Shown here piece by piece: positions 10,558 to 23,038 of a DNA stretch of 64,000 nucleotides (the first letter of the stretch is position 1; every line of letters starts with the position of its first letter). Position numbers and translations under genes: made by a program. The notes under the pieces are model-generated. The model did no database searches, had not been told where the DNA came from, and was given only the letters and a program-made list of their open reading frames with translations. The stretch lies in contig MNCI01002198.1 in assembly GCA_015680685.1 (NCBI GenBank), positions 362,708 to 426,707 on the forward strand, in the 5' to 3' direction. This DNA is from Gnetum montanum (Eukaryota; Streptophyta; Gnetopsida; Gnetales; Gnetaceae).

Positions 10558-11023
10558 AGGAAGCTGCCACCACAACAATTGCAACAATCATAGAGAGAGG
10601 TGACGCAGCGCCCACCATGGGCTAGGCCCAGAACGCAAAGGCCCTGGACAGCACGGCAGAAAGAGAAGAACTGCGAGGCAAAACCCTGGACAGCCAAGGT
10701 TTCATTGTTGCTGCGTGTACATATGATTTGCCTGGACTACACATTCCATTTTGTATTTTCTTTTTCATTAATAGAAATCTACTTTTGAGTGTTGTTAAGA
10801 AAAAAAAGAGGAACTTGCTACCACCTGCTAAGATTCTCTAGCCTCCAATATTCTGTTCAAAGGCCCCACTTTCACTCCCATTTTCTAAATATGTACCATC
10901 CATCTCCTGTCATTTTTACATTATACCTCCATTTCAGCTTTTTCTGTTGCGCTTGCGTTCATTCGCAGCCCTTTTGTATCTCTTATTGTTGTAACAGATC
11001 TCTCTCATCAACTCTCCATTTAC

Positions 11024-11078
11024 ATGGGCTCTATCGGAGGATTCTCCTTGCTGCAGACGCTCACTCTTTCTGTGAAAG
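11024..11078 (+). other. Possible orphan first coding exon (weak)
   Basis: After about 190 bp of C/T-rich leader-like sequence, an ATG opens MGSIGGFSLLQTLTLSVK and runs to a donor-like aaag|gtaatc at 11,078/11,079. No second exon could be identified in the following 1.9 kb. It could be a relic of a captured or dead gene, or chance. Confidence 0.15.
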
Positions 11079-11934
11079 GTAATCCCCTGAAAATGATGTT
11101 GTAGACAAGTAGCGGCAATGGATTGCTGCAAACTAGATCCCCATCACATGGAACAGCCCCGTGGGCAGACCTCTTACCAAAGTGCACAACAGTAGCAGAA
11201 TTGGATTTTTGGTTTGGCTTTCTGGTTTTCTTTGGAGGTGACAGAAGGTCTAGAACAACGGTTGACTTTCAATATTTTTGAGTTTTGGATGGATTGGTTG
11301 CTGCAATCGGGAAACTATTCTAGACTTTGGATTTTTCGGTGGCTTATGATTTTTATAACAAACAAGGACTTACAATGATATTGTAACTTTTTAATATAGA
11401 GCTTTATGAAATGGGCAACAGATTTTGGCCTTTTTCCCTCTTGACAAAACAATGACTTGGTAATTGCACCGTTCGGTTATGAAGGCGTTGCAAGAATTGG
11501 AGTAATGGTTTCTTTCTTACTTTGTTAACAAACTGAGGCTTTTAACAGCCGGGAATGGGAGTAGGCTCCTTTATAATTTTTTGCAGCAAAACAGAGACTT
11601 GGAGATCTACAAACTGAAGTTTGCTTCGAATCTCATTTCACACAAGCAGCAAATTAACCACCCCTAAATCATAATGACCAGATTTTTTCATCACCATTTT
11701 TCCCAGATCTATATCGTCTGGTCTGGTACCCTTTGTCTAAGCTTGAACAGCGGAAGCAAATTCTCTACGTTTAAATATTTCAACAACATTTCCATACCAT
11801 GCATATATTTTATTTTTTTAACACATACACTTCCTCTTACATGTAGCATTTTATGGGATTGAATTTAGAGATGAAACAAGGATAAAATGATTGAAATGCA
11901 GGTGGAACAATTATAAGGCTAAAATCAATGAAAC

Positions 11935-12116
11935 TAATATTATAGAACCTATTTCGTGGATAAAGATGCATACATTAAACTAGAAAGAAATCATTAAATA
12001 CAAATAAAATGGAGGTAAAATATAATAATATTATAGAATTTATTTCGTGGATAAAGATGCATACATTAAACTAGAAAGAAAGCATTAAATACAAATAAAA
12101 TGGAGGTAAAATATAA
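11935..12116. repeat. 91-bp tandem duplication
   Basis: Copies start at 11,935 and 12,026 (taatattatag...) and differ at only a few bases, such as gaacct/gaattt and aaatcatt/aaagcatt. Recent local duplication; no coding content. Confidence 0.88.
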
Positions 12117-12119
12117 TAA

Positions 12120-12250
12120 CTTTTGTTACTATAGCTTGGGGTGTTGTAACCCAAACTAATTGTAATATAGGAATACCCTTAGATATATAATTTAGCATTG
12201 CCAACTATCAAGTCTAAGAGTCTTGCCATTAGGCTAACACCTCATTGTTT
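12120..12250 (-). repeat. Degenerate tRNA-derived SINE-like copy
   Basis: The minus strand carries GTGTTAGCCTAATGGCAAG, like the box A region of the other SINE-like copies here (TTAGCCTAGTG at 58,021), and ends near a CAACACCCC word. A clear box B is not visible. Weakest member of the set. Confidence 0.35.
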
Positions 12251-12986
12251 ATTATTATAGCTTGAATGAAAATAATGCTTCATACATAATAATTGTCTTA
12301 ATCTATCTATGATGAGGTGCTTTATGACCACACTATCCTTTCATATTGTTTGATATGGAATTATAGTGAGGAAATGTTTATGGCACTCTTGACTCTACTC
12401 CAAAATGAAGGAGGATTTCCTCTCATTTTCTCCTACAATGACCTAAGAGTACACTCAACCTCTTGGAAGAGTTCTCTCTTCTTACTCTCATTATGCTTTT
12501 AACTCTCTTGATGATTTTCTTACTTTTCTTCTTCTTGGTTCTTCTTTCGCTTGATGATGATTCTTAGATTAATCGTATAATGACCACATACCCCATTATA
12601 TAGCTTTTGGAGGGTGGTTAGCTTAACTATGATAGGGTAATTTAAGCCAGGAATAATGTAGGACTAGCCACTAGTATGGTTGTGATTTACATCTTAATGA
12701 GATTCTAAAAGGAGATTAAGTGGAGTTTAGGTAACCCATGTAGTCCCAACACATCTCCATATGACAATTGTCTTTAGAGTGGTCCCAACACATGTGAGGG
12801 GGAACACTTGTGCCCCTGTGTGGTCCCAAGTAAAAGATGGATGACAAGTAGCAATGGGGACCCATTTTGACATTTCTTTTTTTTAAAAAAATTTGTTTCT
12901 TTGATGAGAGGTCATGTCTCCATGATTTTAATGTTTATGGAGTCTTCATTCCTCGTACATTTTTTTCACTTTGTAAGTATCATACT

Positions 12987-13841
12987 TGATGAATTGTGTT
13001 TTTCATATGCTCCAATATTGGAGTGGTCACGATATCAGGTACACGATATCGGGTACTTGATATCACGGTCCAAGATGCAATATCACAAGGTTATTTCGGA
13101 GTCTATAAATACAGCCCTCGAGCACACGATTGGGAGTAGTTTTTGGCAATCAAGTAGTGAAACTCTTGCAGTTTGTTCATTTGAGAGTTAGAATATTTTC
13201 CAAGAGCCCATAGCAAGAGATCTAAGTGTAATTAGATCTTTATTAACCATTGATGTACCTGAACACACCATTTTGTTGGCAATAAAGATGAGCTCTTTGA
13301 TTCACCTTACAGCACTTGAGACTTTCTTTCTCATGCATTTATATATATTGTGATTTCATTCAATTTACATTAATGTTATTCATTCAACAATTAATTTTGA
13401 TTCATTAAGCAATTGATTAAAATACACAAGCATGACCCCTTTGAACATACATGTGACACTTGGTAGCTTAGAAACGGTTAGCGTTTGACAACCTAGTAGT
13501 GTTTACATGAAGTTCAGGATGTGTTTGAGAAGTGGGAATGGTTACTTGTGTTTGGCTAGATTAGACCATAGTTTACTTAGCACTTAATTACTCTTATTTT
13601 CATTCTTGTTCTACGCAAGTAAATTAATAAAACACAAAATAATAAAAATCTTACGCCATAGTCACACTTAACCATACAATTGCATTTCACAAGTGGTACT
13701 AGGAAGACAACGAATGGACAACACACACACACTATTTAGCTCTAGTGTACTTGGTAATTAAAGTCTGTGAAATTCAATTGGATCGCATGTGAATGCTTAT
13801 GATTCGTATGGTTGGATGTAGGGATACCTCGCTACTCATCA
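12987..13841 (+). repeat. 5' LTR of element 2
   Basis: Starts TGATGAATTGTGTTTTTCAT and ends CTACTCATCA. GATATC occurs at 13,031, 13,045 and 13,059 (14-bp steps) with a relaxed AATATC at 13,079. TATAAAT lies at 13,104-13,110 and AATAAA at 13,281-13,286. It matches 22,187-23,038 over its length. Confidence 0.9.
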
Positions 13842-13861
13842 TTGGTGCCATTACTGGGGAC
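13842..13861 (+). promoter_or_regulatory. Primer binding site of element 2 (mutated tRNA-Asp type)
   Basis: TTGGTGCCATTACTGGGGAC immediately after the LTR; same position and length as the element 1 PBS with several substitutions. Confidence 0.7.
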
Positions 13862-14009
13862 TTTAGTTCTACATGGGCTATGTAAACCAAGTAAAACATA
13901 GTAACCTTGTTGTGCAAACCCTAAGAGTCAAATCTTACAAAAACAAAAATTAGAATTATAATTAAATTAAACCTTAACTGCACACCGCCTACAAGTTTAT
14001 TAACATAAA

Positions 14010-15803
14010 ATGCCTTCTTCTCACAAGCGTCTATCTTTGCCGAGGGTAAACCAAGTGCCTCAGCAATATCGGGTGGTATATGCTTATCTCGATGAGTATG
14101 TACCAAACTTCACCTTCATCTTGCATCAAGATGAAATGTCATGGTGGCGTGACATGGAAGGGAACATTGTGTTGCCACCTAATCGATCTGTTCCAACGAT
14201 GCTCTAGCTAATTCTCACACAACATAGACTTCAACATCCTCATGGAGAGTACAAGATGCAAGATCTCGATTCAAGGGATTATCATCCCACTGAAGCACAA
14301 AGGTTAAGGGATCGTGAGCTGGAGCACCAACACAAGCTTGTGAAGGGAAAGGGGTCAAACACCTTTCCACCTTTGCTTGGCCCATTGGATGGAGGTAACC
14401 ACTTCTTTGGTGATTCTCCTCTCTTTGACTTTTTTTAGGGGGCCCTCAACCAAAATGTGCAATCCACAATTCATAATCCAGGTTCTGGTCAGAATGGATC
14501 CAATGACAAAAATGGATTTGGAGGGGCAAGTCATGATAAGGGGGAAAAAGGAGGTCAAGATCGTGATCATGGTTGCGATCATTGAAGGAAGGGTGATAAG
14601 TGTCAATGCAAAGAAAGTTCTCCTTCCTCTTCCCCTTCATCATCTTCTTCTTCTTCACCATCTAGCTCAGATCATGGTTGCAAAGGGCATGACCATGATG
14701 GAGGTGATAGATGGGACCAAAACAATAGAAGGGACCATCGAGACAGTCACGACTGAAGGCGTGGATAATCTAGAGAGACCCACCACCATGAAAGAGGGGT
14801 TAGTAGAGAACATGATAGGCACCATTTTCATGGCCTTGATGAACCTCTACTTGTCACTCGGAACATGTTAAACATTGCAGAGGTCATGAGGATTCCAATA
14901 AGGCATGTAAAAGATAGTAGAATAAAGAAGCTAGATATGAACAACATCCCTTAGTTTGAGGAAGGATATGATGTTGATCCGTAAAATCATCTCCAAGCCT
15001 TCCAAGATGCATATGCCTTGCAGAATATTGAGAATGACTGGCAAAATCTGAAATTATTTTCGAAGACACTCATAAAGGAAGCAGAAAATTGGTATTGATC
15101 CTTAGAACTAGAATCAATTAGGTGGTGAAATATGATGTTGGAATTGTTCAATGACAAATATCAAACGTACTCTTGAGTGTCCAATCTAAGGAAGCATATC
15201 CAAGGGTGGAAACAAGAAAACCATGAGCCCTTGGATTTTGCTATTGGCCAATACTATGCTTTGCTACATAGGTGTCCTAGCCATGGATACTCTCAACTTA
15301 ATTAACTTCACCATATCATAGATGAGTTGTAGTCTGAAATAAGGAAAACCCTTGGCATCTATGCCCAAGGGAGATTGACAAAGTTAAGCACTCATCGAAT
15401 CCAAAACTTAATTGAGCAGGTAGCCAAGGAGGAGGAAGAATTGAGAAAGCAAGAAAGTGCAGAGGAATACAATAAGGATTCTTCTATCCAAAAAAGAAGG
15501 GTTCGATTTTGTGATAGTGAGGATGAGTTAACTAGAGATGAGGTGGTTAACCAAAAAACCTTACCACTCCAGAAGGTGCAATTTGAAATCATAGCTAAGG
15601 TTGACTAGTTATGGAACTCTATGGACAACAAGTTTCAAGCTATCTTAAAAATTGTTGAAGAGTCCAAGAAGCAAAGTGGTAAGCATGAGTGTTGGAGATG
15701 TAAGGAAGTTAAACGTGCTATGTCTAAGGGTAAGGGTAAAATGGCTGCAATAGAGATGGTTGTGGATAGTGATTCAGATGATGATGGTGGGTGTGACATC
15801 TAA
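14010..15803 (+). pseudogene. gag of element 2
   Basis: Starts MPSSHKRLSLPRVN. DEYVPNFTFILHQDE and MEGNIVLPPNRSVPTML match element 1. The first frame stops at 14,205-14,207 (TAG); later pieces lie in several frames. Recognisable downstream blocks are the FEEGYDVDP-like gag core near 14,950, ALLHRCPSHGYS-like sequence near 15,260, and the acidic, Lys-rich LIEQVAKEEEELRKQESAEE at 15,405-15,470. Near 15,790 two stops interrupt what would be the CxxC part of the zinc knuckle, followed by YEHPKGCC. Same structural role as in element 1; non-functional. Confidence 0.82.
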
Positions 15804-17213
15804 TAGTATGAACATCCTAAGGGATGTTGCTTAATTGTGTCACACTTGTAGGAATTTGGAGTGTATGCCTTACATTCACAACTTGCATAAAGGAAAACAC
15901 CCAAAAGATTACCTTATCCACAAGGTAACACTCAACAATTCCACCAACCATAGTAGTACTATCCAAGTAGAACTCCACTGCAACCCCACAAATTGTACCA
16001 GTAGTGGTAGTAACCACAATCATGGGTGCTAGCACCTCCAAGACAATAGTACCCTTATCAGCAGCTAGATCCTTATAGTTACTATATTTAGCAACCTTCA
16101 TCTCCATAGGATTCCTCTGATCATGTTGCCACTTACCAACCTCACCACTATCCTCCTAAAGTGTACCAACCATCCTATCCAAGGAGGAATGCCACCTACT
16201 ATCCTCATGCTTCTCCTGTCCTTGCACCTACTCCTCCGTCTCCTACACAACTACCACCTGCTCCATCCATGCAAAGTGAATTGCCTATCCAACCACAACA
16301 AAGAAACACTATGAGGGTGGTTAATTTGCAACTGGTTAACCCACCAAGTGGGTCAAAACCACAAACAAAGAAAAGATCCTTCTTCTAACCTCGTAGTCCA
16401 TCAAAGTCCTCAAATACATTAGTGGTTAGTAACCCTATTCCTCCACCTTCCTCTGTCTCACCTTTATTTGAGTCCCCTTCAAACCAAAATCCCTCTTGAA
16501 TTCATACTGTAATGTTGACCCATGTTGTATTTGATTGGATTTGAGCTAGTAACCTATCCAGAAAGTTAGCTAATCCTGGGAGTCCCCTTGTATATTTGCA
16601 AATGGTTGGGAATGAGCCTTGTAAAGCTCTTCTTAACTTTGGTTTCAGTGTTAATCTGATCTTGCATAAGATGTACATGATGTGGAACCTTCCTCCCTTG
16701 AAGAAGAGCAACATCTAGCTGGAACTGCTAGACCAGTCCATCACTATTTCATTGGGACTAGTAGAGCACATTGTAACTACCATTTGTGGGTGATCATATC
16801 CCGCTGACTTCCTAGTAATCAAGGTGGAGAACTACAAGGGGAACTTCCTAATTATTATGGAAAAGACATGGTTAAGCACCATTGATGCCAAAATGGGCAT
16901 TAGAGATCTTTCCTTGGAGATATCTAAAGAAAATGAATTTAGAAAGATTGAGAAGAAGAGGGTTCCATGTATCACGTATAGCGATTCAGGGTGCCCTTGT
17001 GTGTAGAAGTTATGGTTAGTGAAGCAAATATCTATCTCTACTTGCAAGCAGTGTGCACTAGAAGCTAAAATCCAAAGATGTCTATATGCAGCAGGCATAA
17101 AACAAGAAGGCCCCCAGTGGCTGACAGCTAATTCTAGCAGTAGTACACTGTGCATAAAACCTACTGAGGGCCTAATGTATGAATATGTTGTAAGTATGGA
17201 TGAACTCAAGTAA
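15804..17213 (+). pseudogene. Proline-rich linker and aspartic protease of element 2
   Basis: Linker with Pro/Gln/Ser-rich coding near 16,130-16,390. Protease-like blocks are HTVMLTHVVFDWI (about 16,500), CKALLNFGFSVNLI (catalytic triad region degraded), LDQSITISLGLVEHI, YPADFLVIKV, NFLIIMEKTWLSTIDA and IRDLSLEISKENEF. A Cys-containing tail (CKQCALEAKIQRCLYAAG) parallels CNRCAHETLNQRCLYVAT in element 1. Polyprotein processing enzyme by family; stops and lost catalytic residues show inactivity. Confidence 0.75.
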
Positions 17214-17221
17214 GTTCATCA

Positions 17222-18380
17222 CTAGCTCTCTAAAGGAGTAAATGATGATGTCAATTGGAGAGAGTTGGAGATTCCTGATAATTTTAAATAAGAACCCCTT
17301 GTATTGAAGACACTACCAGCTGGAATGGAGTATGTGTTCTTGAAAAATGGAAGGTTGGTCATTATTAATGCCAAACTTGCTACAAAACAAAAAAAAATGT
17401 TGATGAAGATTGTGGAAAAATGGTTAGTAGCCTTTGCTTGGTCATATTCTGAGCTCACTGGTATAGATCTAAGAATATGATAGCACCAGATATACACTGA
17501 CCCCACCTTTAAGTGAAATGACAGCCGCAGTGATGTTTGAATCCCAAATTAAAGAAAATTTTCAAAGAGGAGATTGAATAACTCCTCAAGGTAAGATTCA
17601 TCTGCCCTATCACAGATAGTGAGTGGGTCAGTCCACTCGTGATCGTGCCCAAAAAAGAAGGCAAATGGTGAGTGTGCATCCACTTCCAACTACTCAATAT
17701 GGCAACTTTCAAAGATCATTTTCCATTGCCTTTTGTCAACCAAGTGCTGGACAACTATTATAGCTTTCTAGATGGTTATAATGGCTATAACCAAATCCAG
17801 ATTACACCAAAGGACCAGGCAAAGATAACTTTCACAAGTCCTTGGGGGACTTTTACTTATTGTCATATGTCATTTGGTCTATGTAATTCCCCAACCACAT
17901 TTCAACGATTAGTCCTTAGCATTTTCCAACAACAAATCGGTAGTGGGGTAGAAGTCTTCATGGATGACTTTTCTACCTATGGAGCTACATTTGAGCAAGC
18001 ACTGGATCGTCTTGAGTAGGTATTGAGGAGATGTGTCAAAACAAACCTTCAGCTCAATTGGCAAAAGAGCGATCTTATGGTCCAGGAAGGCATAGTCTTG
18101 GGGCACCAAATCTCAAAAGTAGGAATCAAGGTGAACCCTGAAAAATAAGGGTCATCCAAGGAATAACTCGTCAACTCAAAACAGTTAAAGAAGTGCGATC
18201 ATTCCTTGGTCATAGGGGCTACTACAAGCGTTTCATTAAGAATTTCTCCAAAATTTCCAAGCTGTTGGTGAAATTAACAAAGAAGGATGCATCATTTTTC
18301 TAGACCTCTACATGTGAAACAACATTGCAACAATTGAAGCAAAAGCTTGTTGAAACCCCAATTCTACAAGCATCTGATTA
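17222..18380 (+). pseudogene. Reverse transcriptase of element 2
   Basis: The region before RT has LKTLPAGMEYVFLKNGRLVI and IVEKWLVAFAWSYSELTGI, the usual lead-in of plant Ty3/gypsy RT. RT proper shows SEWVSPLVIVPKKEGKW (17,620-17,670), FPLPFVNQVLD, GYNGYNQIQITPKDQAKITF, PWGTFTYCHMSFGLCNSPTT and the catalytic box VFMDDFS with Met-Asp-Asp at 17,960-17,968, then LGHQISK and the thumb/connection (RSFLGHRGYYKRFIKNFSK). Stops: TAG after ALDRLE (18,017), TAG after ASFF and others. Copies element RNA into DNA in active relatives; dead here. Confidence 0.9.
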
Positions 18381-18800
18381 GTCTAAGCTATTTCATGTGA
18401 TAACTGATACATCAAATTATACTTTGGGGTAGTGCTTATGTAGATGGATGATCAAAAACATCCATATTACATTCACTATGCAAGCCAAAGTATTGTAGGT
18501 GCACATCTAAACTACACCATCAAAAAAAGGAATTAATGGCAATGGTGTTCACATTAGAGAAGTTCAGGCACTATGTGCTTGGCTATAAAGTGTTCATGCA
18601 CACAGATCATAGTGTCATCTAGTTTTTGATGAATAAACCAATGGTGATCCCTCATGTCATATGGTGGCTTGTGATTTTGCAAGAGTTCAATCTCATGATG
18701 GTAGATTGAAAAGGTGTAGAAAATGTGGTCGTTGATCACTTATCATGGCTAAGATGGGATGACAAGGAAAAAGAGAGCCCCTTATCTGATTAGTTCCCTG
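18381..18800 (+). pseudogene. RNase H domain of element 2
   Basis: FHVITDTSNYTLG (18,390-18,430) corresponds to the D-A/T-S core of gypsy RNase H; HYASQSIVGAHLNYT, EKFRHYVLGYKVFMHTDHSV and VVDHLSWL follow in the expected order. TAG stops interrupt at about 18,430, near 18,620 and near 18,710. Confidence 0.82.
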
Positions 18801-20200
18801 ACAAATCTCTCCTTGTAGGAGCTATTAATGCACAAATGCCTAATGAACCAAAATGGTATGACATCATCCTCACTTATCTACTCAAGCAAGAACTACTGCA
18901 AGAGCTAGACACTAGAAAGAAACAATAGTTTCTTCACTAGGTCAAGCATTTCATGGAAATTAATAGAAACCTTTACAAAGTCTATCCCGATGGCCTGGTA
19001 TGCTAGTGTGTCCCTGACATAGATCAATTGCACATTCTCTAGGATGCTCACAAAAGCCTTGTGAGGACCATTATGTTGGGAGATGCACAGCCATAAAAAT
19101 CCTCATGGTAGAATATAATTGGCCAACAATCTTCAAGGATGCACACCAATTCATTTGCACTTGTGATCGTTGTTAGAGGGATGGTGGAATGATAGCTTGA
19201 ATGGAGGGCCACAACAATGGATTTAGCCTCTTGAGCCATTCAATATTTGGGGTATTGACTTTATGGGTCCCATCACACCTTTGTCAAATGGAAAGGCATA
19301 TATCATAGTCACAGTTGACTATTGCACTAAGTGGGTAGAAGTAGCAGCTGTCGCCAATTGTACATCCATACTGCTACTCAATTTGTACAACAAAATATCA
19401 TAAATAGGTTTGGTATGCCTCATACATTAATTTCTAATAATGGAACTCATTTTACATGTGCCACTTTCCAAAAACTTATGCATCACTTGGGGGTTGAGCA
19501 CAAACTCACAACACCATATCACCCCCAAGCCAATGGTCAAGTTGAGGTCACTAATCAGGAGATTACAAAAATTCTAATGTGCACCATTAGCAAATACCAA
19601 AGGAACTGGAGCACCAAATTAAACAATGCCCTTTGGGCCTATCACTCCACATGGAAGCTTCCCATAGGTTATTCTTCCTATGAGCTTGTGTATGGAAAAC
19701 TACCAGCAGTACCCATCCAATTCAAGCTTCATACACTCTCTACAGCCTGTGACCTTAACCTGAATCTAAGTCTAACACAAAAAGAATGATTAATGAACCT
19801 CAACTTGCTAGATGAAAATCAGTTAATGGCCTTGTCATCCAATGAAATGCATAAGGCATTCAACAAGAAATGCCATGACCTCAAAATAAGAAAAGTTAAG
19901 TTTCAGCTAGGAGACAAGGTCCTCTACTAGAATCCTGCACACGCACCCCAACAAATCAAATTTCAAACATTGTGGAAAGGACCTTACATTATTGATGAGA
20001 CTTTTCCATCTAGGGCCATGATTATCTATAAACTTGACAGCCTAGATAAGAAACAATTAGTCAACACCCAACATTTGAAGCCTTTCCATGAGCTCAAGCC
20101 AACCAACTCAACAAACACCTCACTAGATGGGAAACCATGCTCAATCTTTCTAATTTTTCCCTTCCAACTTAGTTGTGGGGGAGATGGCTACCCATACTAA
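18801..20200 (+). pseudogene. Integrase of element 2
   Basis: N-terminal zinc-binding region is decayed but CTCDRC (about 19,159) remains. Core: FGVLTL near 19,240 is a frame variant of the WGIDFMGP block; an open 152-codon piece (19,331-19,789) has [20 protein letters not shown] (the usual second catalytic Asp reads Asn), THFTCATFQKLMHHLGVEHK and HPQANGQVEVTNQEI with the catalytic Glu, then WAYHSTWKLPIGYSSYELVY. The C-terminal GPY/F module WKGPYIIDETFPS lies at 19,973-20,010. No chromodomain is visible after it, as expected for Athila/Tat rather than chromoviruses. Inserts cDNA in active relatives. Confidence 0.88.
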
Positions 20201-22186
20201 CACTTTATACAACTCCTTAGTCTTTTGACTTTTTTGTTTTACACATTTTTGGTTTTACAACTTTGTTTTCATATTCTTTGTTTTACATCTTTGTGTTTTT
20301 TAGGTTATTAATCTTTTCTAAGTTTTTGTTTTACACCATCATTAATATATTTGATATTTATTGCATAATATTTTACTTTCTTTTATATTTTCTTATGTTT
20401 GATGTGTTTCTCTACTTTTTCTACTAATAAGGTATCAAGTACAATGGTAATGTGCTACTCAATGGTGGTATGTTTCATTTGTAATTTGATTGTTGATGTT
20501 TGGTTTCTGACTTTGAATGTCATTACTGATGATTGGGACATGGTTTCTTTTCATGTAACAAGCAGTGAGTCCACATCATCCACATACTCTATGGTTTTTC
20601 TTGTTTTGAAAACATGTCAGTCCCTTTTTCATTAATAAATTGGTGACTTGTGTAGTTTCTAGAATTGGGAAGAAATCAAAGGTTTGTATAGGGTATGGCT
20701 TCAAAGGGATGCAGTATTCTTCATGCTTTTCTATTTTCCTATGTGCAGGAGTGTTCTCGTGAGCTTCTCACCATTTTGTGTCATTCCACAACAGGAAGTC
20801 AAATAAGTCCTTGCATGGTGCAGTCCTCATCGAGAGAGAGAGAGAGAGAGAAGAGATGAGGATTTAAAGCACACCCCTTAGATAAAATAAATGTGAAAAC
20901 ACATGGGTCTTTGCATGGTGTGGTTTCCATTCAAAAAACAACATGGGAATTCAAAGCACACCCATTAGATCAAATAAAAGGGCTACAAGCACTAGTTATG
21001 GGACTTGTCTTGTCTCCTTTAACTAAGGTCATTTCTTACTTCCTACTTTCTCTCCAATTTGGAATGCTGGCCATTTCGTGGAAGCATTCTTATGTCTCAA
21101 GGGATGGACTAGTCTTATAATGTCGATGCAAAGTCATTGAAAGTGGTTGGTTTTGGTCTAGACTAATGATGAATCCTACTGAGTCATTTAATCACAAACT
21201 CCACAAGGCACTTCATGTGACAATAAATAGGAACTCTATTCCATTCTCTCTCTCATCCATCTATGCTTTTCATGCCTCACCTCACTACCGGTTTCATGTT
21301 TTGATTTAATGTTTTGGTTTGATGTGTTGGGTTTCTTAGTCAGTTACTTCTAAGCTTTTGTACTTAACTTTCCATAACCATTAATCATCCATGATGCCCA
21401 CAAACTCCTTGGTTTGAAGTTATGCAAGGGTATAAAAAGGCCTATGCTTGCTTTGGGAAGGACCCACTTGCACATCTTTTGGTTTGGTTAAGTTAAGCTC
21501 TTTATCCTTAGACATTTTTACAATTGAATTCTTTTTATTTACCCCATTAATGCCATCCAATTTTGCACATCGTCACAACTATTTTTAGTGAATTCCTTCT
21601 TTTTATTGTTGTGAATTTCTATACCTTCTTTCCAATATTCCTTGTGTTAAGCCTTTTCTAAATTTTATGGACTACTTCTCTTACTTAACCCATTCATCAA
21701 CCTTCCCACTAACATTATCAAGTAATCAATCTATTACAATCATAATTTGGCTAGATAAAATCATTGATGAGACAAGGTATTTAGTTGCTATATGTTACAC
21801 TTTATATACTAATCCTTGATTTTTTTGTGATTGCAGTGGGGAGCATGGACTAGAATCCAGACTATCTTCACCAAGGAGGATGCAACAATATCACTCACGG
21901 GAGATTATCTATAACCACTAGATCTTTTCTGCCTCCCCCTCATTCTTCTGTTGTCAAGAGGGGTTGGATGTTCATTGGCTCTAAGGATGTTCTTTCCTAT
22001 TGTCATGAACACCCAATTTTGTACACAATTGTAATGTTGTATGCTCAGGCACTTCTGTATTTATCTATTTTCTTTGTGTCACTTTGCATGTTAGTCAAAT
22101 AGTCCACACCCCCTAACATATTTTGTAAAGGACTTGTTCCTCTTCTTCTGTACTCAAGGACGAGTTTTCATTAAGTCATGAAGGTA
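20201..22186 (+). other. 3' non-coding region of element 2
   Basis: About 2 kb without coding signal, homologous in patches to 6,680-8,630 of element 1 (ttgttttaca words, agcacacccnttaga, gaggacccac-like words). It contains a (GA)n run at about 20,831-20,851 and a tandem duplication of about 98 bp (ttgcatggtg at about 20,812 and 20,910). It ends gtcatgaaggta before the LTR, the probable polypurine tract. The open frames here are short and not shared with element 1. Confidence 0.65.
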
Positions 22187-23038
22187 TGATGAATTGTGTT
22201 TTTCATATGCTCTAATATCAAAGTAGCCATGATATCGGGTACATGATATCAGGTATGCAATATTGTAGCCCAAGATGCAATATTGTGCATTCGATATCGC
22301 AGGGTTATTCCTAGGTCTATAAATATAGCCCCTGGGCACACGATTGGGAGTAATTTTTGGCAGTCAAGTAGCGAAACTCTTGTAGTTTGTTCATTTGAAA
22401 GTTAGAATATTTTCTAAGTTCCCACAGTAGGAGATCTAAGTGTAATCAAATCTTTATCAAGCATTGATGTACCTAAACACACCATTGTATTGGCAATAAA
22501 GACGAGCTCTTTGATTCACCTTGCAACACTTCAGACTTTCTTTCTTATGCATTTATATATATTGTGATTTCATTCAATTTACATTAATGTTATTTATTCA
22601 ATAATTAATTTTGATTAATTTATTCAGCACAATCCCTTCAAACATATGTGTGACACTTGGTATCTCAGAAATGGTTAGCATTTAACAACCCAACAGTGTT
22701 TACACAAAGTTTAGGATGTGTCCGAGAAGTGGGAACAATTACTTGTGTTAGGCTAGATTAGACCATAGTTTACTTGGCACTTAATTACTCTTATTTTCAT
22801 CCTTGTTCTAGGAGAGTAAATTTATAAAACACAAAATAATAAAAATCTTACACCTCAATCACACTTAACCGTACAGTTGCATTTCACAAGTGGGACTGGG
22901 AAGACAACAAACGTACAATATGCACACATTGTTTAGCTCTAGTGTACTTGGTAATTAAAGTTTATGGAATTCAGTCAGATCGCACATGAATGCTTGTGAT
23001 TTGTATGGTTGGGCATAGGGGTACCTCATCGCTCATCA
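22187..23038 (+). repeat. 3' LTR of element 2
   Basis: Starts TGATGAATTGTGTTTTTCAT and ends CGCTCATCA; 852 bp, close in length to the 5' copy. GATATC motifs persist at about 22,231 and 22,245 (14 bp) with degenerate neighbours; TATA box (tctataaatatag) near 22,316; AATAAAG near 22,496. Confidence 0.9.

Larger units (their letters stand above)
10560..12986. other. Intergenic stretch, no confident gene
   Basis: I recognise no protein family. It holds a 91-bp tandem duplication (11,935-12,116), a possible degenerate SINE (12,120-12,250, minus) and a weak first-exon-like ATG segment (11,024-11,078), each listed separately. A pyrimidine-rich 10,830-11,020 precedes that ATG. Confidence 0.6.
12987..23038 (+). 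mobile_element. Element 2: Athila-like Ty3/gypsy retrotransposon with full gag-pol order, decayed
   Basis: LTR-to-LTR copy: 855-bp 5' LTR, PBS, gag, protease, RT, RNase H, integrase, about 2 kb of 3' non-coding DNA, 852-bp 3' LTR. Flanks are atact (12,982-12,986) and ataat (23,039-23,043), a 4/5 match consistent with an aged target duplication. Gag and protease are clearly homologous to element 1. Many in-frame stops, mostly TAG, show it is inactive. It is the best reference here for what elements 1 and 3 lost. Confidence 0.88.

Noticed and set aside
10158-10697. Long Cys/Gly-rich open frame (179 codons, minus)
   Set aside because: Lies over a GC-rich tandem duplication; composition follows CAG/CAC bias and opposite-strand frames are equally open. 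No family resemblance.
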